A stretch of DNA of 40,913 nt from assembly GCA_902793605.1 (NCBI GenBank), contig CADBEB010000023.1, positions 1 through 40,913 on the forward strand, in the 5' to 3' direction. A program made the translations under genes and the position numbers. Of the stretch, positions 9,611-16,937 are shown piece by piece. The notes under the pieces are model-generated. The model saw only the letters and a program-made list of their open reading frames with translations. It searched no databases and was not told where the DNA came from. Position 1 is the stretch's first letter. Each line of letters starts with the position of its first letter. This DNA is from an uncultured Eubacteriales bacterium. GTDB taxonomy: Bacteria; Bacillota; Clostridia; Christensenellales; Aristaeellaceae.

Positions 9611-9644
9611 GGCGGCGGGCGATAACACGTCCCGCTGCCTTTTT
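9611..9644 (+). terminator. Rho-independent terminator
   Basis: GGCGGCGGG (9611-9619) pairs with CCCGCTGCC (9631-9639) with one mismatch over an 11-base loop and is followed by TTTTT. It closes the MscS/HdeD transcription unit just before the convergent nucleotidase gene. Confidence 0.8.
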
Positions 9645-9676
9645 AGGATATTTGCTGAAGGCGAATCCTCACCGGT

Positions 9677-11374
9677 TTATCTGATGACGGTCAGGGAGCC
9701 GCGCGGCGCCCCGTATGCCTCTTCCGTAATCTTTCCGCCGAGCGCTTCAGTGATATAGCCCATGACTGCCTCGTCCAGCGGGATTCCGGTGTCGAATCTG
9801 CTCGTGGAGTTGCCCAGCACATTATACGTATCTCCGCCTACAGCACAGAAATCGTTGGTTACGACGGCGTAGAGTGCGTTCACGTCGAAGGGCTCGCCGT
9901 TGACCGATCTGATGGTCACGCGCCGGATCGACGCGGGCGCGAAATAGCTGCTCTCCTTGCCGTTCAGCATGTAGACGGCACCCTGGTCATAGGCTTTCGT
10001 CGTGTCGATGGTCCACTCGATGCCGGACGTCTGGGGGAATCCGCCGGCGGACTCAGGCATCAGGAACGTGGAAGCCTCCAGCGCTTCAAGCAGCTCCGCT
10101 CCGGTCACATAGACCACTGCCACTGTATTGCCGAAGGGCAGCACCGTGTTGATATCTTTCTTCGTCACATCGCCCTTTTCAATGGAAGCGCGGATGCTGC
10201 CGCCGTTGACGATTCCGACGACCGCATTGGGTTCCACCTGTTCAATGCCGCCTTCCTTGACAACAGACCAGATCATCGCGTCGGTAATCAGGTCGCCCAT
10301 GTTGGTTTCTTCGGTACGGTTGCCGGGAGCCCTTTCACCGTTCAGCCACGTTTCAGAGGTTGCGAATACCTTTCCGTATTCCTCATTCACCCGGTCGATG
10401 ATCTTTTGCGCGTCATCCCTGACTTTCCCATCGATGAAGCGGGCCGTGTACAGGTCGTGCGTGATCAGGGTCGGGAGCAGGAAATTGCTCTCGATGCCCT
10501 TGTTCTCATTGTCGATCACGACCACGCCGATGTTGGCAAACCTGGTGCCGGTGGACTGAATGGGTTCGCCGCCCTGGCCGGCCGTCATCGCGGTATGGCT
10601 GTGTCCGTCCAGAACCATATCGATACCGGTTACCTTCTTCAGCAGTTCCCTGGAGCTGGATCCGTCGCCCAACTGCTCGACATCCACCCCCAGGTGGAAC
10701 AGGCCGAACACCAGGTCGCAATCCGCCCGGATCCCGTCCACTGCTTTCCGGGCGATTTCCGGCATCTGTTCGGCGGGGGCAAAGGAGAGCATCCTGATCA
10801 GGCCGGGGTTGACCTTGGACACCGTCTCCGGCGTATCCATGCCCACGAAGCCGATCTTCAGACCGCTCTTCGTGGTGATGACGGCGGAAGGAGGCAGAAT
10901 ACTCTCGCCGGTTTCATCCAGCGTGACGTTCGAACAGATCACCGGGAACAGGGCTTTGGAGATGTTTTCCTTCAATTGGGGATAGCCAAAGTCGAACTCA
11001 TGGTTTCCGATGGTCGCCACGTCGTACTTTGCGGCATTCATCATCTCAATGGCGCTTAAGCCTTTGCTGGTGTTGACATAAGGATTTCCCTGGCTGAAAT
11101 CGCCTGCGTCGGCCAGGATCACATCGGCGCCCAGGTTCTCAAAGCAGGTGCGCAGGCCGGCAATACAGGCATAGCCGTCAATCTGGCCGTGAACGTCGTT
11201 GGAGTGAAGGATCACCGTTTTGCCGGAATAGTCCCTGTCAAGGTCATAGCGGATATCCGCGTGAGCCAGATACTCGGTTTCGTTCCAGACTTCGTTACCG
11301 GCCGCTTCGGCAAAAGCCCCGGTCATGCCCAGGATCATCGCCAGCGTCAGGATCAATGCAAACAGTTTTTTCAT
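9677..11374 (-). CDS. Exported 5'-nucleotidase/2',3'-cyclic phosphodiesterase family protein (copy 1)
   Basis: This 565-residue protein has a signal peptide (1-24, AFAEAA cleavage region). It carries a metallophosphatase domain with HSNDVHG (D60, H62), ADAGDF, GNHEFD and GHSHT metal-site motifs, followed by a 5'-nucleotidase C-terminal substrate domain (about 330-530). Family members hydrolyse extracellular nucleotides to nucleosides and phosphate. No LPXTG or other obvious surface anchor is present. The ATG at 11374 has a GGAGGTATCC site upstream. A closely related paralogue lies at 31949-33616. The gene stands alone, convergent with the HdeD gene. Confidence 0.92.
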   Translation of the reverse strand: MKKLFALILTLAMILGMTGAFAEAAGNEVWNETEYLAHADIRYDLDRDYSGKTVILHSNDVHGQIDGYACIAGLRTCFENLGADVILADAGDFSQGNPYVNTSKGLSAIEMMNAAKYDVATIGNHEFDFGYPQLKENISKALFPVICSNVTLDETGESILPPSAVITTKSGLKIGFVGMDTPETVSKVNPGLIRMLSFAPAEQMPEIARKAVDGIRADCDLVFGLFHLGVDVEQLGDGSSSRELLKKVTGIDMVLDGHSHTAMTAGQGGEPIQSTGTRFANIGVVVIDNENKGIESNFLLPTLITHDLYTARFIDGKVRDDAQKIIDRVNEEYGKVFATSETWLNGERAPGNRTEETNMGDLITDAMIWSVVKEGGIEQVEPNAVVGIVNGGSIRASIEKGDVTKKDINTVLPFGNTVAVVYVTGAELLEALEASTFLMPESAGGFPQTSGIEWTIDTTKAYDQGAVYMLNGKESSYFAPASIRRVTIRSVNGEPFDVNALYAVVTNDFCAVGGDTYNVLGNSTSRFDTGIPLDEAVMGYITEALGGKITEEAYGAPRGSLTVIR

Positions 11375-11632
11375 CGTTCAGGATACCTCCGTCCGCGGTA
11401 TGAATGTGATAAAAGACAATACATGCCTGAATCATCGCAGGCATCTGCCTGATTATAGTCTTTTCCCGCTGTTTTCACAAGATGAAATACAGGGACAGCT
11501 GACCGGACAGGACCTGCCGGCAAACCGGCAATGGACCGTCGGAATCATCTCCGCAGGAACAACTGTGAACCTCAGTTTCCTCTATGATCATCCGGTGCGA
11601 GGAAAAATCAATGGGAAAAGAACAATCCGGAT

Positions 11633-11681
11633 CTGATATTCCGGAAACCCTATTGACGAAAAAAAAGAAAGAACATATAGT
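11633..11681 (+). promoter_or_regulatory. Promoter with a diverged copy of the recurrent element
   Basis: CTGATATTCCGGAAACCCTA (11633-11652) is a variant of the repeated block. It is followed by a TTGACG -35 (11653-11658), a 17-bp spacer and a TATAGT -10 (11676-11681). The 20-bp offset to the -35 is the same as in the promoter at 4220. It serves the gene at 11760. Confidence 0.65.
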
Positions 11682-11759
11682 AAAAACATACCATGAAAAA
11701 GCAAGTCACTCAAAACCAAAGACATACGAAGGCCCGGGAAACAGAAGGAGGAATTATCA

Positions 11760-12266
11760 ATGATTGAACTGAGCCAGGAAAGAGTGGAGAGCATCCTGAA
11801 GGAGGAAACCCTGAAAACAGAAGAACTGACAACGATCCTGCGCGCCGTTTACACCCGGTATATGCGCGTGTTTGAAAAATACTTTGCCGATATCGACGCG
11901 CTGAACGATGAAGTGATCGCCGAACTGAATCAATATCAGGAAGAAACCAGGAGCCTGGTGAAATATTACTATATGGATATTCCCCAGGATGTCTGCGAGG
12001 AGCTTGAAAAATTTGACGACAAGTACGGCGACAAACTGCTCGGGCCCGATTGGCAGAAATACCTCTCCGGCGCCTATATATCTTTCAAAGGCAAAAACTG
12101 GAGCAAAAGTGAAGAATGGGTCAAGGCGGAGTTCAGAAAACAAGCCATGGACGGTTTCTATAAAGCCATGAGTTCTGTTTTCAGGCAAAGCTTCGGTTCG
12201 GACAGTAAGGTTGTGGAGAGGGTAGTCGACGGGATCAAAGGTCTGTTTTTTGCGGATGGCGAATAG
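11760..12266 (+). CDS. Conserved-looking small cytosolic protein, function unknown
   Basis: This 168-residue soluble protein is mostly helical and rich in acidic and aromatic residues, with no signal peptide or membrane segment. I recognise no domain. The first 60 residues are likely amphipathic helix (SQERVESILKEETLKTEEL), and the middle contains a Y/F-rich stretch. The ATG follows a GGAGG site 8 bases upstream. It has its own promoter and is followed 72 bases later by the exported tandem HAD phosphatase, so it may be the first gene of that operon. Confidence 0.75.
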   Translation: MIELSQERVESILKEETLKTEELTTILRAVYTRYMRVFEKYFADIDALNDEVIAELNQYQEETRSLVKYYYMDIPQDVCEELEKFDDKYGDKLLGPDWQKYLSGAYISFKGKNWSKSEEWVKAEFRKQAMDGFYKAMSSVFRQSFGSDSKVVERVVDGIKGLFFADGE

Positions 12267-12338
12267 TAAGCCCGGAACGACGGGAGGGACACAGGGACGA
12301 CCCGGTCCGACATACAAAACCAAGGAGGAATACGACTT

Positions 12339-14558
12339 ATGATCAATCCCAAAAAAGTTTGCGCAGTTCTGCTGGCTGTACTGATGATGCTCTCCGCTTT
12401 CCCGGTGTTTGCTGAGACCGCGGAAACGGACCCGGAAGGGAAAATCATTGACCTGATGTCCTGGCTCTATTCCAGACTGACCACCAGGCCGGCGGGTCAG
12501 GAAGACCCCGCGGTGACAGACGGGACCGGGAACACGGCCGCGCCGCTGACGGAGTACTGGACCCCCGACTCCGCGGCCGCGGAACATCTGAGAAACTATG
12601 TGGCCAAGATCACGAACGCGGGCGATCCGGAGAATTTTATCCCTGAGAAAGACCGCATCGCCGTGTTTGATATGGACGGAACCCTCACCTGCGAGACGTT
12701 CTTTACATATTACGACACGATGATGTTTATCGACTTCTGCAACACCCGGCTGGACAGCAGTGCTTTCCTTTCCGAGCGGGACAAGGAAGAACTGAAGCAG
12801 GTGGCGGCATCCATTACGCCGGATTACAAGGCCGGCGAGGAACTGGCCCGTGATTTTGCCCGGGCATATACCGGCATGACCGTACAGGAACTCTATGATT
12901 ATGCCGTGGAATTCGGGAAAAAGAAAACCGCCAGCTTCAATAACATGCGCTATATTGACGGCTTCTATCTTCCGATGGCGGAGCTGGTTAAGTACCTGTA
13001 CGAAAACGGCTTCACGATCTATGTCATCAGCGGTACGGAGCGCACCACCACCCGTGCCGTCGTGGCCAATTCCCCCATTGCCGATTATGTTACGCCCAAC
13101 CATGTCATCGGCACGGAATTTGAGATCAAACTGGAGGGCCATGAAAAAACTTCCTCCAATATGGATTACAAATACGGCCAGGACGGCAGGGACGATCCCC
13201 TGGTCATCACCGGCCGTTTTGTCCAGAAGAACCTCAACGCGAACAAGACCATCTGGATCGAACGGGAGATCGGCCAGCGTCCCGTGCTGGCCTTCGGCAA
13301 CAGCGGCAGCGATACCAGCATGATGAATTACGCGATCATCGGCAACAAATATCCCGCTGAAGCCTACATGATCGTCGCGGACGACACGGAGCGCGAATGG
13401 GGCACCCAGGACTGGGCAAAGAAATCAGAAGAATACGCTGCGCAGGGTTATATCCCCGTTTCCATGAAAACCGATTTTGCCCGGATCTACTCCGATCTGA
13501 TCACCAAAGCGGCGGATCAGTACCGGCCTGCCGGGGCTGAGAACATCGATTACGCAGCCCTGTTCCCTTCCTGGAATCCGGACAGCGCGTCCCTCCGGGA
13601 ACTGGTTGCCTTTGTGTCCGCGTGCACCGATGCCTCCGGCCCCGATTATCTTGATCCGGCGGACCGCATCGCATCCTTCGACATGGACGGCACCATCATC
13701 TGCGAGAAAGCGCCCGTCTACGTCGATTACTGCCTGACCATGTATCGCGTGCTGGACGATCCCACATTCAAGGCCACGGAGGAAGAGCGCGAAGCGATGC
13801 AGCAGATCCGCGACCATGCCTGGTCCAAAGGCGAGACCTTCCATCCCAAGACCATCACCAAAGCAGACATGGTCGCAAGCGCCTTCGCCGGCATGACCCC
13901 CGAGGAATTCCGTGCCTATGTGGTCAATTTCATCGACAGCGTGAACGCGGTGGGCTTTGAGGGCATGACCTACGGCCAGTCGTTCTACAGGCCCATGATC
14001 GAAGTGATCAACTATCTGCGGGACAATGACTTTGATGTATGGATGGTTTCCGCGTGCGAACGTGAGGTGACGCGGGCCATCGTGGAGCGCCTGGGCATCC
14101 CCTTCGACCATGTGGTCGCCACGGATGTGCCCTATATCGCTTCCGGTAAGGGCGATGAAGCGGCTGACGAATACAACATGGGACCGGACGAGAAGATCGT
14201 GCTCGGCACGCCGCTGGCCAGCGTGGAATGCGGCAAGTCCGGGAAGCCGGCAGCCATTGCCCGCGAAATCGGAAAGCGGCCGGTGCTGGCGTTCGGCAAC
14301 AGCTCCGGCGACTTCTCCATGCTCAACTACGCCGAGGGGAATCCCAACCACACCGGCATGGGCTTCCTCGTCGTGTGCGACGATACCGTGCGGGAATACG
14401 GCAGCGATAAAAAGGCCGCTGAATTCTACGAAGAGGTGTCGAAACAGGGCTGGACGCCCATCTCGATGGCAAACGACTGGGCGACGATCTACGGCGAAGG
14501 CGTACAGAAAACCGAACTGCCCGGCGCGGCGGAGGAAGAGGCCGCTGACGCGGCGTAA
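12339..14558 (+). CDS. Exported protein with two tandem HAD-superfamily phosphatase domains
   Basis: This 739-residue protein begins with a clear signal peptide (1-25, ending PVFAET). Two SerB-like HAD domains follow, each with complete motifs. The first has FDMDGTLTCE (nucleophile D111, general acid D113), a motif-2 ISGTE segment and a motif-4 FGNSGSDTSMMNYA. The second has FDMDGTIICE (D448, D450), VSACE and FGNSSGDFSMLNYA. HAD phosphatases of this type hydrolyse small phosphomonoesters; the substrate is unknown. An exported tandem pair is unusual. The ATG has an AGGAGG site. The C-terminal tail is alanine/glutamate-rich with no anchor motif. It may work with the exported nucleotidase in phosphate scavenging (inference). 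Confidence 0.88.
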   Translation: MINPKKVCAVLLAVLMMLSAFPVFAETAETDPEGKIIDLMSWLYSRLTTRPAGQEDPAVTDGTGNTAAPLTEYWTPDSAAAEHLRNYVAKITNAGDPENFIPEKDRIAVFDMDGTLTCETFFTYYDTMMFIDFCNTRLDSSAFLSERDKEELKQVAASITPDYKAGEELARDFARAYTGMTVQELYDYAVEFGKKKTASFNNMRYIDGFYLPMAELVKYLYENGFTIYVISGTERTTTRAVVANSPIADYVTPNHVIGTEFEIKLEGHEKTSSNMDYKYGQDGRDDPLVITGRFVQKNLNANKTIWIEREIGQRPVLAFGNSGSDTSMMNYAIIGNKYPAEAYMIVADDTEREWGTQDWAKKSEEYAAQGYIPVSMKTDFARIYSDLITKAADQYRPAGAENIDYAALFPSWNPDSASLRELVAFVSACTDASGPDYLDPADRIASFDMDGTIICEKAPVYVDYCLTMYRVLDDPTFKATEEEREAMQQIRDHAWSKGETFHPKTITKADMVASAFAGMTPEEFRAYVVNFIDSVNAVGFEGMTYGQSFYRPMIEVINYLRDNDFDVWMVSACEREVTRAIVERLGIPFDHVVATDVPYIASGKGDEAADEYNMGPDEKIVLGTPLASVECGKSGKPAAIAREIGKRPVLAFGNSSGDFSMLNYAEGNPNHTGMGFLVVCDDTVREYGSDKKAAEFYEEVSKQGWTPISMANDWATIYGEGVQKTELPGAAEEEAADAA

Positions 14559-14560
14559 GC

Positions 14561-14650
14561 ATTCACCAGGCGCAGCGCGCCCGGGATTCCCGGCGCGCCT
14601 GCGTATAATGTCGGGATTTTGTTTTACAGTTGCGCAATGGCGATGAATTT
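14561..14650 (+). pseudogene. Relic of the 3' part of an EamA/DMT transporter gene
   Basis: Starting two bases after the HAD stop codon, 90 bases match 20566-20655 of the broken DMT transporter gene at 74 of 90 positions by my hand alignment, without gaps. Translated in the matching frame it gives FTRRSAPGIPGAP and then a stretch like the transporter's last helices. Similarity stops abruptly after 14650. The start of the relic now forms a GC-rich hairpin (about 10 bp with a bulged C, 14575-14598) followed by a TATAAT (14604-14609), which could affect expression of the next gene; no good -35 accompanies it. Confidence 0.7.
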
Positions 14651-14702
14651 GAAAAAGTTCATACAGCGGTAATCAGGAACAGAAAAGAGAGAGGTGTTTT
14701 CA

Positions 14703-15626
14703 TTGAAAAAGAACAGAATGTTTATCATACTGTTGTGCGCGGTATTAACAATGATGAACCTGACCGCTTTTGCCATTGCAGAGGAATCGGGAGAGACATC
14801 CGAGATCATAAAAGTCAGCTATCTCGGACCGGAGGGAACCTATACCGAAGAAGCCGCGCAGTTCTGGTTCCGGAACGGAGAAGTACTGGTTCCCAAGGCG
14901 ACGGTAAATGACGCCGTGACGGATATGCTGACGGGAGCAGCGGATTACGCTGTTATTCCCCAGGAAAACACGCTGGGAGGAGCGGTTGTCAATTATGTGG
15001 ACGCGCTGATTGCAGCCGAGGATGCCTATGTGGTGGGCGAGGTGGTATTGCCAATCAGCCAGACCCTGATGGGCGTGCCAGGCGCGGCGCTTGCGGATAT
15101 TAAGACCGTCTGTTCCCACACCCAGGGTCTGACCCAGAGCGCTGCCTGGCGCGCGGAGTATCTGCCGGAAGCAGAGGCCGTGGAGATGTCCAGTACCGCC
15201 GCGGCAGCCAGCCATGTAGCCGAACTGGGAAACAAGACCGTCGCCGCCATCGCCGCGCCGGGAGCCGCGAAGCTTTACGGCCTGGAGGTGCTCGCGGAGA
15301 ACGTACAGATTACTGACGCCAACAGGACACGCTTTTATGTGCTCTCCGGTCAGCCGCTGGAGGAAGACGGGCTGATACGCGCCGTGTTTGTGGCGACGTG
15401 CGAGGGCGGCCGGATCGATGACATTCTCATTGCGCTGCACGACGCGGGGCTTGAGCCGGTATCGCTTCATGACCGTCCTGAGGGGAGCAGTCTGGGCAGG
15501 TATCATTATGTGATCGAGGTGGAATGTGAAACAGGGATTACAAATACCCAGGTCCAGGCTGTATCGGCGTTGGAAGGCGTGCGGTTCGCCGGGTGCTTCA
15601 ACGCGGCGGAAAAGAGCCCAAAGTAA
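14703..15626 (+). CDS. Prephenate dehydratase-like protein with a signal peptide and ACT domain
   Basis: The 307-residue product has a classical signal peptide (MKKN, hydrophobic core, cleavage near AFA at about 22-24). A full prephenate dehydratase domain follows (about 33-215), with YLGPEGTYTEEAA, the IPQENTLGGAV segment and the catalytic TRF motif in NRTRFYVL, and then an ACT domain (about 222-300). The usual ESRP phenylalanine-binding motif of the ACT domain reads HDRP here. Prephenate dehydratase makes phenylpyruvate in the cytosol, so an exported form is unexpected. The TTG at 14703 is chosen because GAGAGAGGTG lies 6 bases before it; a GTG at 14694 lies inside that site. A lipid or wall anchor is not visible. 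Confidence 0.85.
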   Translation: MKKNRMFIILLCAVLTMMNLTAFAIAEESGETSEIIKVSYLGPEGTYTEEAAQFWFRNGEVLVPKATVNDAVTDMLTGAADYAVIPQENTLGGAVVNYVDALIAAEDAYVVGEVVLPISQTLMGVPGAALADIKTVCSHTQGLTQSAAWRAEYLPEAEAVEMSSTAAAASHVAELGNKTVAAIAAPGAAKLYGLEVLAENVQITDANRTRFYVLSGQPLEEDGLIRAVFVATCEGGRIDDILIALHDAGLEPVSLHDRPEGSSLGRYHYVIEVECETGITNTQVQAVSALEGVRFAGCFNAAEKSPK

Positions 15627-15823
15627 TCGTTTACTTCATGGTTTATTCATCTGAAAGAGGAAGAATAAGTATATATTATTATTTATGACTTCGGAACCAG
15701 CATATCATTATGCGATATTGCTGATCATACATTTTTATGCCTGGGCGTAATCTTCCATATATGCACCTGCCTGATGAGCTCTTTAAGCTTTGCCAAGCGG
15801 GATCACGATCCGGGATTTCGAAG

Positions 15824-16210
15824 TTAAATCTCTCCGCCAACCTTCCGGCCTTCTTTCAGGGCCAGCATGTTGATTTGCTCTGTTCCCCAGGGGATGTGCA
15901 TTCGCACCGCCTGCTCCATCAGCGGGTCGGGAGCGATCCCCGTCAGGGCGTTGACCGCGCCGGCGGCGACGATATTGGCCGTCAGCGGGTTTCCCACAAC
16001 CTCTGCCGCCGTTTGCAGGATCGGCAGAACCACCACATGATCACTGACCAGGCTGTCTGGTTTTGACAGGGTTTGATCGATGACGATCAGCGCGTCCTCC
16101 GCCGTGCCGGGCCCGTACCGGTCCAGGGACGCCTGCGTCAGCGCCAGCAGGAAATCAGCGCGGGTCAGCCTCGGATAGACGATTTCCCCTGTGTCGATGA
16201 TCGCGATATC
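15824..16210 (-). pseudogene. 5'-truncated 2-oxoacid:ferredoxin oxidoreductase gamma subunit
   Basis: The frame encodes about 125 residues resembling the C-terminal two thirds of KorC/VorC-type gamma subunits (GEIVYPRLTRADFLLAL, then VVLPILQTAAEVVGNPLTAN and an AAGAVNAL segment). The N-terminal GxGGQG nucleotide-binding region is missing. The similarity begins just where the upstream deoxyribosyltransferase-like gene ends (stop 16209-16211). An ATG at 16252 lies inside that neighbour and has no ribosome binding site. None of the partner alpha, beta or ferredoxin subunits is nearby. It is best read as the remnant of a lost oxidoreductase operon. Confidence 0.65.
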
Positions 16211-16634
16211 AAGACAGATCATGACCAAAGAACTCCCGCAGCTCTGATTCATTACGGAGCAAAACCTCCGGTGCGCCGTGAAGCATTACGTTATCAAAAC
16301 CGTCGATAAAGGACCTGGCGTCGGTCTTGTATCCGATGCACCGTTTCCCCTTCGCGTAGCAGTAACCAAGCTCGAAGCAGGCTCCCTCGTCCGGGACGCG
16401 ACAGTCAAAGAGAAACAGGATCGCATTACACCAGTCCATATGGGCGCAATCCAGCTGAAAGAGGTACTTCCGCTTCGGGAGGCCGTTGACCGTTTCCGGC
16501 AGATCCGCCACACACCCGCCTTCCCGTTGCGGCAGGAAGGTTTCGTGACCGCATTCCCGGATGATGGCGTCAATTTTCTCGTTGAAGGCACGCTCGCCCT
16601 CATTGAACAACGGTGCCGCGATGTAGACCTTCAT
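16209..16634 (-). CDS. Nucleoside 2-deoxyribosyltransferase-like protein
   Basis: This 141-residue protein opens with the family's IAAPLF motif (5-10) and carries the catalytic/substrate segment DEGACFELGYCYAKGK (about 81-96), where the glutamate of ELG is the usual nucleophile. Family members transfer deoxyribose between bases or hydrolyse (deoxy)nucleotide glycosidic bonds. Length fits. The ATG at 16634 has a GGATACC-type weak site upstream (AGAAAGGATACCCAA). It has its own minus-strand promoter with the recurrent upstream element. The 3' end abuts a truncated oxidoreductase subunit. A nucleotide-salvage role is likely; the substrate is unknown. Confidence 0.8.
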   Translation of the reverse strand: MKVYIAAPLFNEGERAFNEKIDAIIRECGHETFLPQREGGCVADLPETVNGLPKRKYLFQLDCAHMDWCNAILFLFDCRVPDEGACFELGYCYAKGKRCIGYKTDARSFIDGFDNVMLHGAPEVLLRNESELREFFGHDLS

Positions 16635-16727
16635 TTGGGTATCCTTTCTCCGGTGCTCATCTGACCGGCCCTCATCCTCGTATGCGGCTTATTCACTGCT
16701 GTTCCGAACGTTCATACAGACATGAAA

Positions 16728-16778
16728 AGTGTACAAGTGTTTCTTCGCCCCTGTCAAGGACGTGTTCCAGAATGTCAA
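16728..16778 (-). promoter_or_regulatory. Promoter of the deoxyribosyltransferase-like gene with recurrent element
   Basis: On the minus strand, TTGACATTCTGGAACACGTC starts at 16778. The -35 is TTGACA (16757-16752), 21 bp after the first TTGACA. An 18-bp spacer leads to TACACT (16733-16728). The layout is the same as in the other copies. Confidence 0.75.
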
Positions 16779-16937
16779 ACCCGAATTGCTTTTTTTCCAT
16801 TGTTTTTTTATCACATCGCGTTATCATTATAACAGAAGTTCATTCAGACGTTACAGATCCTTCTCGCTTTGTCCCGGTAAGGCACGTTTTGTATTGCTGC
16901 TGTGAAGGTTGAGAGAAGGCTGAAAGGGGAGGCTTCA

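Noticed and set aside
11757..13142. 461-codon minus-strand frame opposite the unknown protein and the HAD gene
   Set aside because: It spans two plus-strand genes with good ribosome binding sites and shows no family resemblance.
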